Shown here piece after piece: positions 24,628-37,282 of a stretch of 64,000 nt of DNA. Origin of the DNA: Amyloporia xantha (taxonomy: Eukaryota; Basidiomycota; Agaricomycetes; Polyporales; Adustoporiaceae); assembly GCA_036971615.1 (NCBI GenBank), contig JAYKKR010000009.1:1178001-1242000 (forward strand), given 5' to 3'. Positions within the stretch are counted from its first letter, which is position 1, and every line of letters begins with the position of its first letter. Both the position numbers and the translations under genes were made by a program. Below the pieces are notes generated by a model. It ran no database searches. It was not told the origin of the DNA and saw nothing but the letters and a program-made list of their open reading frames with translations.

Positions 24628-27026
24628 TCAGTCTCGACTTGGACCATGGCACACGACCCTACCCACCAGGCCGATCGCGCTGTATCCACCCGGGAAGCGG
24701 TCAGGATCCACATCCCAAGGCGGGCGCCCAAGGGTCCAGCTGAACTGCCGCAAGTTCTGCTGAAACCACTCCCGGTCCTTCCGGCTAATGTGCATGGACG
24801 TGTAGACCTGGACTGTGTCCAGTTTCCGCACTCCTGACGGCGACTGCGCGTCACTGGCCTTGTTGCGGCTCTGTACAACCTGGCGGAGCAAATCCACCGG
24901 GGCATACGGTACTGCCGCTGGCTTGGCGCAGTAGAGCATAATGGACGCGAGGCTGGGGTAGCGCCACCCGTCTGTTTGCCCCGCACGCAACGCACACAGA
25001 ATGCTGTGCATGATGCGATCCTCGTTGGCCCCGAAGATGAGCTGGATGGCGGACAAAGGCTCGAAGGAGGCCCAGTTATCTTCCACGCTGTTCATGCCGC
25101 TGTTCCAGTACCTGTTCCGAGACACTTTGAACCGCACCGTGTGCAAGGAAGGAAAACGGATAATGTGGTCTTCGAACCTTACGGGACTCATGTCGATTAA
25201 TTCCTGATGAATTTTCAAGAGTTTCAACTTCGGGGCATGTATGACTTGGAGTATGCGTTCAGGGGTGGCCCCGTCTCGGATCCCTGCCAGCTCGAGTTCT
25301 TCCAACGCCGGAAACGACACCGGTGGATGAACTGGTAAGTCGAAGGACTCGAGAACGCAAGCGTTGCAAACTTCCAGACGGCGCAAGCGTCCTGCCACGG
25401 GCTGCATCATTTGCAAGAAGAACATGGCATGATTCCACCGATAGAGGCTCATATCGGACCAAGTGAGGTCTTCCAATGCGGGGAACGCTTTTGCCACGAG
25501 AGCTTCCACATTAATGTGAAGGTAGGGCATTTTCAAGATGCGCAGGCGAGGAGCAGATAAACCGTCGAAATTCAAGAAATTGACACTACGTGACCTCAGC
25601 TCTTCTAACGAGTCCGCAGTTCCCTGTAAAAAGAGGGCCAGTTTTATCTTAATTTCCATGGACAGGTTATCGAGGATCCACTCGATATCGAGCGACCTCC
25701 AGCGCGGTAAGTGTTGCTTAAGTAGCGCCGTAGTAGAAAGTATGTAGGAAGCCACTTCAGCATTTGCATCTTCCCACTTGTAGGGAGTTGGCGCTGCTCC
25801 GCCCGCCCAAGTCCAAATGACCTCAAAACAGGATTTATACCTGAGATAATTTGGTGACGAAGCCTTCAGCAACTCAATAGCAATTTTTATTAACAAGTGT
25901 ACCAAACATAAAGAAATACATCTTCAAACAACGAACCTCACTCATCTTATCAATCTAACAATAGCTAATAGATGGCCTCCAGTCGTGTAATCTACAATCG
26001 CAGACCAGAGATCATATACCCCTGCAAAACAGACATAGCAAAGAAGAGTTACAAGGATCACCAGATAAGAGACGAAAAGAGAGAGAAAGTTATCGACATA
26101 AGCGGCCGCTGCGGAGCAACTGAGTAACCATACTGATTCCTGAAGTATGGTAGGGATTTCTCACCAAACAGCAGTAACAGCAATTGGGCCAGCAGCATCT
26201 TGTCAAGGTAAGTATACCGGCCACCACTCCCTCGCAAACGAGACATCGTTAGCATTTGACGAATCTGAAAGAGAACCGCAAGGCACGGTGAGCACTGTCC
26301 ATGCCAAGAAATATACACCATGGCCCTGGTCCCGTCCGTGATGTATGACGATCAAACTGAATAGTGAGAAAGGCCAGGGAAGAGACGACTCCTACTGTAG
26401 CAATTTTGAGTGACTGCAGGAGTACTGTATGGAGACTGTATCATACTATGTACCGACCGACCAAGCCAGTGGCCAGAAACGGACAGCTTACGAAAGCCGG
26501 CTAAACCTTTCGGATGCAGCAGAGTGGAGCCCTTACGTAAAATCCCCTCACCGTACATAGATTGATAACCAAATGACAGGTCATTTGGAATTCGGGAATG
26601 TGCCACCAATCGATGAAAATGTCAATATTGTGGGTCCGCGAACGTCGAAGAAGCGATTCGATGGTCGAGATGGACGGAGAGTGAACCGATGATATGTATA
26701 TCGTCGACCATAGAGATGGAATATCTTCTGCGACGACCCGCCACGTCCTGGAGACGGATGCGATACTAACAGAGTGTTGTACTCTTGCTAAATGATCAAG
26801 TTCTTCTATTCCTTCCTGGAAAATAATGTGCAGGACATCCTCGGGCATTCGTTCGATTGGTGTGTCCATATTCTCCATCTAGTAGCTCTTGTCATCCTCA
26901 AGGTGTTTAGTTTGCGAGACTGAAAGTACTGACCTCTGGTGAGAACGCGACCTCTACCGGATCTGGCCTATTCACATCTGAAGGACCATTAACCTTGTCC
27001 GGTTTGCTTGCAAAATCATCACTCAT
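24628..27026 (-). CDS. F-box protein with LRR-like C-terminus, interrupted by an about 600 nt non-homologous stretch
   Basis: Exon 1 (26934-27026) encodes MSDDFASKPDKVNGPSDVNR and joins in phase to exon 2 at 26878. Exon 2 holds the F-box: IERMPEDVLHIIFQEG, then SIASVSRTWRVVAEDIPSLWS and IESLLRRSRTHNIDIFIDW. The long last exon (24628-about 25905, 425 codons) is a typical basidiomycete F-box LRR tail with RWRSLDIEW, SAPRLRILKMPYL, FPALEELELAGI and APKLKLLKI. Such proteins bind Skp1 and recruit substrates to SCF ubiquitin ligases. Between about 25906 and 26500 I find no F-box-like coding; it is either an unusually long intron (possible donor GTGAGG near 26554) or an insertion that split the gene. 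Whether it is functional is uncertain. Confidence 0.68.
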
Positions 27027-27466
27027 CACGATGCCTACGGATTATGTGCTTCGAGCAGCTGAAGGTGAAATACGCGGGTGTATGAATGTGATCAAAGAGG
27101 AATGCACCTAGATCCAGGCGCCCGCAGAGCGTACGTTCAGTGTGAATATGGTAGAGTGGTCACGTTACGCTAGCAAAGAGTCGTGACGGTATGATGAGTA
27201 ACGGCATAGTATGGACTCACTATGAATCGGGACGACAAGTAAGTAGGCCGGCCCTGTCTCAGGCTGTCTCAGGTTGTCTGGCCTCAGGCGCGCTCGAGTA
27301 CTTCACACACCAGCGATTGCACGTGTGCGATCGCCTAGGTTTGTTTCATGTATACCTCCATTGCCATACAATCAATAAAGGATATTGTTTACGTGCTTCA
27401 AACAACATGTTTCTTCAACCTAGCCAATAGCCCATGGATACAATCATGCATGATCCAGCTGCGGAC
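27027..27466. other. Intergenic spacer between two minus-strand genes
   Basis: 5' flank of the F-box gene and 3' flank of the DENND6-like gene. A direct repeat CTGTCTCAGG occurs twice near 27255-27275. No gene seen. Confidence 0.5.
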
Positions 27467-30030
27467 CTATCCCCTCCCTAAAACCCTCTCCACTACCTCC
27501 TCTTGTCGTGCGATCCACACCCCAAAAGCCGGGGTCCGCGTCCAGCGTGCGTAGAACTCCTTCGCGCGCCCAGCCGATCGAAACGGTAGCGCGAGCGGCT
27601 TGAGCGATGCAAGGAAGGCACGCTCGCTAAATGGTGCAAGGCGTGGGACTGCACTTGTTGGAGTCAGTGCCAGCTCCGGCAAAGATGTCGTCGACGAGTC
27701 TGCGGTTGCAGACGCCGACGTGCCTGGTGAAGATGCAGAGTCTGCGAGAGAAGATTGAGATGAAACGTCGAGATGATGAGGGGCTGCACTCGGGGGTACC
27801 GATACAGGATCAGATATGACCGTCGGCGTAGGTGGGAACGCAGAGTTTGACGGTGGGGGAGTAGGATCAGTAGTCGACAATGAGGATGGAAATAGAGTTG
27901 ACGTTGACGAATCTGGGAACGTGCTCGACACAGACGTCTTTGGGAAGGTACTGCTCAGTGATGATTTCGGGAACATTGATGATGCCGATGATCTCAAGGA
28001 GAATGTCGCAGGGAACCAAGCAGCACTTGAAGACTTCGGATGTGTAGGAGTGGATGGGAAAGCGGAGGATGCCGCTGACCGGGGGAAGGATGAGCTAGGG
28101 AATGCAGCAGAGACAGCGGTCGGGGGAGGGATTAACGATTGCAGGTAGCGTTGCAATGGGACGAGCAGTGCAGCAGTGCGAGAAGAGAAATGTTGCCGAA
28201 GGGCAGCGGAGGCATCTCGTTCTGCACATGTGATGAATCGACATGCATCTTATGAAAACTTAAGCAGAGAGACATACTGGCTTGGTCTGTTCCAACACAT
28301 GCTTCTTGCAGCTGCTGCAGTAGTGTGCGTGGTCCCTGGAGATATACCGTTTGTGCGTGTGCGTTTTCCATCCTGGCAGTGGTCCCGCAGTCGTGCTCAA
28401 GTCGGCCTTGGGCCTGGCGTCGGTCAACTCATGCTGTCAGACTGTTCAATATGCATGACTCACGGGGGTGCCTTCCCAAGGCTGAGCACGTGAGGCCAAT
28501 GTTTGCATGCCCGCACAAAATAAGGGTTGGTTACGCCAAGAATCAAGCCCGATGATGGCGGGCGACTATTGACAAGTGCAGCGTGGTCTACATCATGGAT
28601 AGTGAAGAATGGGCGGAAGTCGCCTCCTACAGGGATCTTGAGCAGCAGACCATCAGCTCCACGGCTCAATACAGCTCAGGATCCAAGGGTACTTACGGGC
28701 CGCAAGATATCGCGCAACCACCAGATCGCTTGGCTTGTTATAGCAGGGGAAGGGCCATACACAAGAATTGGCTCGCAGAGGACAAGACACTCCCATATTG
28801 ACCAGAGCTGAGGTAGACAGGCCTCGAAAAGATCCAGCACTGGGGGGTCTGGCGGAGGCAATGACACCAAAATCTGCACCTATAGAGCGAAAGACATATC
28901 AGTCGGGAGCTCTCAGATATGTACGCAATGGAAATCCAAATCAGACTAACAAGGTGCTGTGTATCCGAATTGCTAATTGCGAGGGCGCGTGACAAGTTTG
29001 ACGGTGCTTGTTGTGTATCTGTATTCTGCGGAATCTCTGCTTGGAAGACAGAGCCGAGAAAGCCAAGCTCTAGGGTCGCCCCTGGGGTTGGATCTAACCT
29101 TCTTTTCGTATGGGATCACGTTCAATCGCACCAAGTGGGTAAGACGGCAAGGACGCGTACCATGTTGCAATGTTATGGCAAGCAGCTTCGAGCATTGGCC
29201 CACCGTGCGCAAAGAATGAAGGCCCAAGTTTGGAAAGCAGGGTATAGAATAGCGAGGGGTATGCGAGATGGGTAAGAATGACAAGAGATCGCTGGATTTG
29301 TGTAACGGTCAGAGGTTGCGAGCAGAGAATACAAAAATTAACAACCTGTTGGTATCCCCGTTTTGAAGTAGCATCTCTTCGTTGCGTAAAATAAGAGTAC
29401 CCGTACATGAAACCGTCCTCCGTTTGGGGGCGTTGATCGCTGTGACGCAGAAGTTGGTCCTCCGTTGGATTGCGGACACGAATGCGAAACGAGTGAGCCT
29501 GTGAGCCTTGCTCAAATTGTGGTGAATCAGGAAAAGAAGAGAATGCGCTAGCGTATGACATGCGTTAATGGTTACGTGCAGATGACTTCAAAGAGGGCAA
29601 GAAAGCTTACATATTCTCTGCCTCAGAAAGAGACAGGTCCAGAGGAGGGTATATGCAAGTAATCTTTGGACCGACTTCCAAGTCGAAGTCCACTGCATAT
29701 ATACATTAATATGAGCGAATGTCAAGAAACAAAACAAGACTTGCCTATGATCAGGCTCATTATCCATCGACGCAGTTTCGTCACCTTTTCAGGCTCCATG
29801 GACAGGCTGTCCAGGCTAAGGCTAGGCTGGTTCACTGTCACCGAGTGTTTCCACGGGTTTGTGTTAGATCGAGAGACACGGCGAGGAGTGATTGGAAGGA
29901 GGTTCGGCGTCGAAGGGGACTTCAGACCCGTCGAAACTGCCCGAGAAGGTGGGTGCAGGGGACTTGAAGGACCAGTCAATGGGCCAGAAAGATTAATGAG
30001 CCCCAGGTCGGTTTCCGCTTCATCTGCCAT
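27467..30030 (-). CDS. DENND6-like (AVL9/DENN family) Rab guanine-nucleotide exchange factor, with an apparent 2-nt frameshift
   Basis: A multi-exon gene starting MADEAETDLGLINLSGPL (ATG at 30030). After a GC-AG intron the upstream DENN part reads IIVDFDLEVGPKITCIYPPL, AENIAFSSFPDSPQFEQG, GFMYGYSYFTQRRD and RSLVILTHLAYPSLFYTLL. The core has LPPPDPPVLDLFEACLPQLW, ITSQAIWWLRDILRP, IPVGGDFRPFFTIHDVDH and LILGVTNPYFVRACKHWPHV. The C-terminal part has PLPGWKTHTHKRYISRDHA, ALRQHFSSRTAALLVPLQRY and KEFYARWTRTPAFGVW. Order and motifs match human DENND6A, an endosomal Rab exchange factor. A serine/proline-rich insert separates the last two blocks. Near 28321-28330 the reading frame jumps between RDHA and LLQQLQ: two extra bases (CACAC where CAC is expected) would truncate the protein. 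Confidence 0.82.
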
Positions 30031-30322
30031 GGCTATTAGTGTGTTCGAGGAATCACGGCCGAGGAACTTATGCTATAGAATCATTCGATTTCCAAATAAT
30101 CTAGGGCCCTCGAGTAGCACAGCGATTGCCAGTTGGTTGCAATGGAATAAGTGGGTTGACCGTCGGGAGCACCAACTGTCAGTATTGCCAAAGATGACAT
30201 TTCACGTGATGAACGCGTCGCGTCGCGTCCACGATTTTTAGACCTTTGTCAGTTACCACCACCTTCATGCTGTCCATTTGAGTCTTTACGGGTCGCTAGC
30301 ATCATTTCAGATCATAAGCGAT
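30031..30322. promoter_or_regulatory. Shared divergent promoter region
   Basis: Only 292 nt separate the ATG of the DENND6-like gene (minus) and that of the large unknown protein (plus), so the two probably share promoter elements. No TATA box is clear. Confidence 0.5.
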
Positions 30323-32933
30323 ATGGCGGGTGCTAATTATATGGGCGGAAAACGGTAGGAACAGCCTAGTAGTGCAAATCTTCCGGTCACTCAGTATAAT
30401 CTTTCCGTACAGGAATGCCGCCCGAGCTCGAGCTAAAGACGCGATTGGAAACGCCCAGAGGAGCTTCTTTGGCAAGCAACGGCTTGGTATTCTTACCAAA
30501 GGCCTCAGCAAAAGCTATAATCGGGCATCCAGGGAGTCAGCAACACAGAACACACGGGGACCTCCCGAGATCTCTCTCGCACATGCAAAACGACCAAAGC
30601 AGCCCAGAACAGCTGAAGGAGACCTCTTCGGCTTCATTGAGTCACCTGTAACTCCTGGGAATGCAAAGAAGATATTAATGGCGCCTCAATCTGCCTCGGG
30701 TTCCAGCACGCGAAGCAGAACGAGCAGGGGACATTCGTCCAAGATTTTAAGCGCACTAGATATGTCAGAGCGTATGTGACTATATATATGCGTCATATAT
30801 CATCGCTTTATGCGCAAAATCCTGCGTTTAGCTATTTTTCTGAGAGCCGAAATGGAGCGTCTTCGCAGCATTCCTAACTTGGCAGGACTCGCACTGCAGC
30901 CAGAGAGACCTTCGTCGCCACTTGAACCAGCGCGGAAGAGGGTGCGAGAATTGATAGCTCAGGCGTATACCGGAACTGACCTTGGCCAACAGCGCAAACG
31001 CTCTCGGAGTTCATCTGCTCAATCGTACTCCAGTTCCCTACGTCTATCATCGGTACGATCCGATCCCTCACAGTGGGATCAGCCCCTCTTGTCAAGGCAA
31101 AGCTCCGAGATGAAAGATGAAAGCACTGATTCTCGATCGTTCGGTGGGCGTAGACAGCAGCCGGTATTGGACCGCGGCGGTGCGCAGATTTTGGTAACTA
31201 AGGTGAATGAGGATCCAGATTTAACGAAATCTGGTTATATTTTAGAGTCAGCAATATCATCTATTCGAGTTCCTCCAGTCACTGGTATCGGACATCCACA
31301 ATACATCAACCAGGTCGACTTCTTGAATATTGCTCACACCGACCCGGACTTCGAACCTATGCCTCTTGACAGCAGTCCCGGCGGTAAATACGAGGATTCC
31401 GGCTATGGCGAACTCTATGCTGGATCCGATCAAGGCCAAGAGGAAGGGAACACATTATATGCAGGATACGCACCGACGAGGTATTCTTTTTACGACTCTT
31501 TGGGCAGGTCGAGCTCGTCTGTCCTTGGCACACCAGACAAGGAGTTACGCATGCCGCGTCTGAGCTCCGAAGGATACATTGCCGATCGAGATAGCTCTGT
31601 ATTGGGGTTTCGTGGCTCTCACTCTGGCTCAGCTGTTGGATCGAAGTCTGCATCTTTATTCCCTGTGTCTAGCCCGTCGCGTCTAGAATTGCCTCCGCTC
31701 TTTCTCGCAGAAGCTGGGTCTACTAGCCAAGGAGAATACGCTGACGGTCTGCTTGATGATGAGAATGACGTTGACTTATCACAGCCTGACTTTTGGACGG
31801 ACATCAGCTCATCTGGGAATGCTCTCGTCAAGATAGATCACGGTCGAACTTGCTCTCTGTTTCCTAGTTCTGAGCTTTCTGACTCTGAGTCTCTACAACC
31901 TGCAAGTGATAATACTCATGCCTTAGGCGACCCAGTGACCGGGTCCTCTGAAAATCGTCGATCATCCCCTGCCATCCCCGCTGCTAACGAAGGAAGCGCC
32001 TTCTATCAAAACTCCATACCTGTTAGCTATGGAGTCACAGGCAATACGGGAGAAATCCTGACAGAACAGACTCTCTTCGATGCTCTAGGAGGTCAGCTAT
32101 TCGAAGGTGCCGATCCTTGGAATGCCCTTGATAATTTGTTAGATTTGAGGGCCTCCAGAGATATCGAGCCCAATCGAACAGCAGAGTCTATCTGTTCGAC
32201 TGCGCGTGGTCAACAACGCATGATGGACATGCTGGTCTCGGATGATAGGCACGGTGTCGGTTACAAGGTGACGGACACGGGAAATGCGGAGAAGACCTAC
32301 GCTCCTGTTCCGGAACTCGAAGACATATTTGATGACGCTTTGGGGCTCTCAGGATATCCGTCACCTCATATACAAGACCCGCATGTCTTTTTGCAAAACA
32401 TAGATGAATCTGATCACGTATCGCCTCCCACCCAGAGCACTTTGGCAGGAGACTTGCTTCAGATATATACTTCGGATACCGTGGCCGGACTTGAATGCAC
32501 GGGCTCCGAAGACGAAGACGACAAGGATCAAGAGCCGACGGAGAATGGAGACCTCATAGCGGACAGAGATCTACATGCGCCTCTTCAAGCAACAACTGTC
32601 GACACCGTAATCTCTATTCTGCGATTCGATCAGACCACTGGCTCACCAGAACGGCAGACACACGCAAGCGGAAAGGTACTTGTCGCATCCACTAATTCTG
32701 GGACATCCCTTTCAATCCTTCACTCAATGAATGACTTGGCAACTATCCTTACGACTCATGACCGCCAGGATCACCCGCCTGCATACTTGGCAGGACATAC
32801 GACGGGCAAAAACCCAGATGCTACCGAATCTATTCCTGACCGTCACCTGGATATGCCTCCGCCGTCTCTGATTGAGGACGTTTATGATGGACCGTGCCTT
32901 TTCGCAGATGATTATCCAGACGAAGAGGAATAA
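30323..32933 (+). CDS. Large serine/acid-rich, mostly disordered protein of unknown function
   Basis: Three exons fit. ATG at 30323 gives MAGANYMGGKR; a GTAGGA-TACAG intron joins to NAARARAKDAIGNAQRSFFG and LTKGLSKSYNRASRES; a second intron (GTATGT near 30774 to GAGAG near 30847) joins SALDMSE to PEMERLRSIPNLAGLALQ. The long last exon ends at 32933. The total is about 850 residues, rich in serine, aspartate, glutamate and proline, with a basic patch RKRSRSSSAQSYSSS that could be a nuclear localisation signal and short acidic blocks (SEDEDDKDQEP, ending DDYPDEEE). I do not recognise a domain. The upstream frame starts only with GTG, so the spliced ATG model is preferred. Confidence 0.65.
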
Positions 32934-33025
32934 AGCCATTTCATAGTGGGCAGGTGTATATTATATAAAAGTTAGGCTAGAAGCGCATGTAGTACATGGC
33001 TGCGGAGATAAACTTTGATTGTGGA

Positions 33026-36000
33026 TCATGTCCTCAACTCCTTTAGCTTGCGAGAAAATGGCTCTCGACACTGGTAATGAGTGACCTCACCGCTATGAAA
33101 CATGTGGTCAGATGACAGGAAATCATATCGGGGATGAAAGCAGAATTCATACCGAGGAGCATGGACCGCTATGACACTGCGTCCAATACGTTTGTGGCAT
33201 TGTGGACATCTGTGGCAAGGTCAGAAAGTGTGACGACAAAGGTAATCTGACGAGCTCACATTCGACTGTCCATCACTTTCACTCGCTTAGTCTGCAAGTG
33301 TGTTAAGCGCAGATCGACCTCTTCCTTGCGCGCCTTCATAACTTCACGCACGACACGGGTATCGAATATGGGAGCACGCAAGGCCTCGCGGAGGAAAGCT
33401 TGTACGTCTTGAGCGGTCACTAATGGTGGCAGCAATCGTAATGTCTCCGTTGCGTCTAGGCGTGGGCTATGTCTGCTAATCAGCTCAAGTGCAGGCTTGA
33501 GGAGATCTATCGATGAGGAAACGGTGGGTTGAAGGTATATTCGGAGGAGTGTGAGGAAGACACTGCTGGTTTCCGTGTTGGATTGATATACGCGTTTGCA
33601 GTACCTGGTCAATGCGCTTGTCACTGCATGTAACAAAGTTGTGGGTAAGGAAGACGCACTCCTCGGCCTGAAGAAAATCATGCAAGCGGTAGACATAAAT
33701 CTCAAGAGCGTTGTCGTGTCTGCCAAGCTGGCCGAGAAGAACTGCCTTTGCTTCAAAGAAATCTGTTGAATTGATTACTAAATACAGACGCTCATAAGTA
33801 CCGCCCTTCTGACTGAACATACCTTCCGAAGGTAACATTGCATACAGACGATCAGTGTTGAAATGATTCGTTGTGCTGATAAAATGCAGGAGTTTCGCAT
33901 ATATGCGCTTCTGTAGGTCTGTCAGAGGAGTCAATGAATATATGCTTGGGCATGATGGGGAGCCCATAAACCTTCATCATGTTGCTCCTTCGCATCGACG
34001 GTCATACGTAAGTACAACTCCGCTAACCAGTCGTGGAATAGAGACGATTCCTCGCCACGCTCCTCAATGAGGAACTCCAGAAAGCGGGCGCATATAGCGG
34101 GGTCAATCTCTTCAAGAAACTTGGCTACTGGTTGTCGAGGGAGCTCGGCTTCCTCCGATGTGAAAATCTACCATAACTAGTGTGAGCAAAAAGTGAGGCT
34201 AGGTGTATTGCCATACCTCAAACGCGATATCACGATCTTGGTCAAAAATCCAGCGCGAGTTGTCGAAGATCTGATTCAAATGTTCCGGACCCAAACGTTG
34301 GAGATAGGTTACTGAAGGCATCAGTTTGTCTCTCATGTCTGTCTCCTTCTCACTAAGCCTGAATTGCCGTCAGATTGAATGCAACCATATATAAGTAAAT
34401 GACACACTCTCGCAGCAGTTGTAAGGCATCGCTGTGCATCTTCTTCCCATTGTAGAGATAAATCAGCTCCGAGAATTTCTATCGTAGCGATCATCAATTC
34501 ATCAAATTCATTTTTAGCATATACCCAGCTGTCCCTCACCTCACGGGCGCGCAAAACCTCCTCGACTTCGGAGACTTCGCACCAATTCGGCAGCCGACAC
34601 AATGGTCCAAGCAACCCCGGACGCACCAAAAGATACGATTTGAATAGCGCCGTATCCACGATCTGTGCAAACCGTACGAGTTCCTCTGGCGTTAACGCTG
34701 ACAGTGGAACGTCTGGCAAACCGAACAGCTCGTCTCTCGACGCAGCAGAAAGGTTGGGCATCCGGTGCGACTGCGCAGATGTGATGTTCAACGCTCTCAG
34801 CGCGCCATCGACTTTCGGACGGTAGTCAGAGAGGTAGCGCATGAGAGTCTCGATGGACTTCTGGAACTCATCTACCACCGGATGCGGATACTAATTCAGC
34901 GTCTGCAGAGAGCATGAGCATGGAGATATACAGTACCCTTCTTTGGCCGTTGCTTGCGTCGACCTATAATGGAAGCTGTGTCATCGTCCTTCGCGCCTGC
35001 AGGGGCCATAAGTGTCTCCAACCCGGTCTTCAGCACTCCCCGCATAGATCCCTTCGGTGATGGTGGTCTAGGAGGTGCTTCGACAGCGGCACTGGGCCCC
35101 TCTTCTTGCTTGTCCTCCTTGACAGCGGCTAAAGGAGGACTTTCAGCGCCGCTTGGCTTCCCGGGACCACCAAAGAGGGGTATCCACTCATCCTGCGGGA
35201 CCGACAGTCGTCCAGCAATGCTCTCAGGGTATAACGCGACCACTTTCGCCGGGTTGATGTCCAATTCGATAAACGTGTTGATGGCATCGTCGTACTGACG
35301 TGACCGAAATTGCGAAACCGCGTGCAGAGCGTGAACCTGTCGTTGCCGACGTTCCTGTGTTTCGCATGAGCCAAAGAATACAAAACTGCGGCGCAGAACA
35401 CGATACCTTATCCAGCAGGACAGCTGCGTCTATAGTCTCCAGAAGGGCAAGTGCATCGGCATAAGAGCCCGCTTCCACGAGCTCGTCGACTTGTTCGTTC
35501 CACGATTTCATTCGGAACTGCCATATTGAGCTTCCGGCTGCGGTCGCCGTGGCCCGGTCAGTGGGGGTAGTCACCAGGAACAGGGATGAGTGCGCGGACG
35601 GCGTGGCTGTGAGCAGGCGTACTTGAAACTGTGCAGATGGCGAAGAAGTGTCGGCAGGGGGTGGAAAAGGTAGTGTCTGCACAGGACTCAGGGAAAGGGA
35701 TGAACGGATTTCGACGACGGGCGAGGGTATGAAAGATGTTTGCGAGGATGTAGAGCTTGAGCTGCTAGTCTCCGCCTGGGAGGTCGGGACTGTGCCCGAA
35801 GGGAGGATAGAGAAGATGTACGGCTTGACGAAAGCTATAAGGAAAGGTCAATTCGTAGAAGGGTGCCAGCCAAAATGCCATCTTGCCTAAATCTTCTGGC
35901 GGTGCAGGCCAGTCTACATTGACTTCTCTGGTCCGTTTACCATCACCACCGACAAATATGCCACTGTCTATACACATCGTTACCGCATACCCGGTCCGCC

Positions 36001-37033
36001 GTAGGAGACAACTTACTATCCTTGGCGACGAGAGCTTCTTTCTCGCTTACAGCCACTACACAAGGCCTTGCTTTCGCTCCGAGACCGAGCGTCATATACC
36101 CGCCCAAGCCGGTCAATGCACCCATGCTCATGCCCATGCCCATGTTGCCAATCGCTGATGCAGAAGTCGCAATGGGCGCAGGCATAGCAAGCTCGGTCAT
36201 GGTCTGAGTCTTCAACGAGAACGTGGCATAATCAGAAAGAGAATATCCAAAGCAGATCATATCATGCCCCAGAAACGACATGGCTCGCGGGGAATGGGCC
36301 AGCGTTGATTCCTTACACACAATAGCCTTAGTATATTCCGTGAGAAGAAGATAGGGCACCCACTTTCATATCTTGCGCTTCTCCATCCTTCCATGAATAG
36401 AGTACTATCTTTCTCTTGCAGCCGACGGCCAGGTACGTCATGACTGCAGGCACCTCCTTGGCCTTGCCGAACTCTCCGTCAGCGGATGGGGCAGACTTGC
36501 TATCAAGGTCGCCAAAGACCACCCCTGTATATGTCGCAAACGAGAGGGCGCCTTTGATCTTCAGCAGAGGCGTCGGCGGAGCGAAAGTCGGCAGCGGGTA
36601 CAGCGTAACAATTGAATCTAGCATGACGGTTGGTATTCCGAGGCATGAGGCACCCACTCAATCATTCAGACTGACCTGCTAGTACGACAAGGGAGTTCAC
36701 ATCTTTGACAAATCCTAGTTGCTCAATGGCTCTCCTGCTGAGACCCTTCTTGACGTCTACGAGTGTAGCCTGCGGCTCCCCGCCGTCTGACGCAGATCTT
36801 CAGCAAACTGCTGCACACACAAATGTTGGCATACGCACCAGCAGGGTATTCAAGGCCATATATGTGCACGCTTCCATTCGCAGTCCCGACATATAATCTA
36901 TCGCCTAGGTAGTTGCTCAACGTTCAGTTATAAGTTCCCAACATTCAGAATAATATAGACCTTGAACAATGAGCGATTCCACTCGTTCCTTGAAGCCACT
37001 TAGGACAGCATTCGGCGGCAAAAATGGCGCCAT
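33026..37033 (-). CDS. VPS39: VPS39/VAM6-like HOPS subunit (CNH domain, clathrin-like repeats, C-terminal zinc finger)
   Basis: ATG at 37033 gives MAPFLPPNAVLSGFKERVES, and exon 2 continues GDRLYVGTANGSVHIYGLE, the first blade of a CNH (citron homology) propeller. Later exons hold VMTYLAVGCKRKIVLYSW, RAMSFLGHDMICFGYS and the helical part (DFTLYTRF-like, FDYALALLETIDAAVLLDK-type segments near 35430). Next come KVVALYPESIAGRLSVPQ, the Vps39_1 domain (VDTALFKSYLLVRPGLLGPL) and clathrin-like repeats (DNALEIYVYRLHDF, PTTLLHAVTSAL). The end is a zinc finger CPQCHKRIGRSVIAVHAPR plus GEVTHYQCREPFSRKL. The protein tethers vacuole or late endosome membranes with Rab7/Ypt7 in HOPS. About ten introns. 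It is divergent from the LysM gene, with 249 nt between starts. Confidence 0.87.
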
Positions 37034-37282
37034 TCAGGACTTCAAACACACATCCGAAACGACAGAGGAAACTCTGTACGTAGACTGGAAACGAGTCAGC
37101 GTGAACCTCAGTGCTACAAGGTGCTGCAGTACGCGACCCCAGCGTGTGCCGTGCACGTGCCTACCGGCCGATCATTCGGGCGCTTAACACTATGTCGCGC
37201 CGCCGGCATACGTCCTCCCAAGCTCTCCACATCCTGTTATTTTGTCTGTTTTGTCTATGACAGATAGACTAGAGACTTTCCC

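Noticed and set aside
28132..28371. Separate small gene starting MENAHAQTVYLQ
   Set aside because: It is part of an exon of the DENND6-like gene read in the frame downstream of the 2-nt insertion.
30330..30779. GTG-started frame as N-terminus of the large disordered protein
   Set aside because: An ATG at 30323 with a short intron gives a cleaner start joined in frame.
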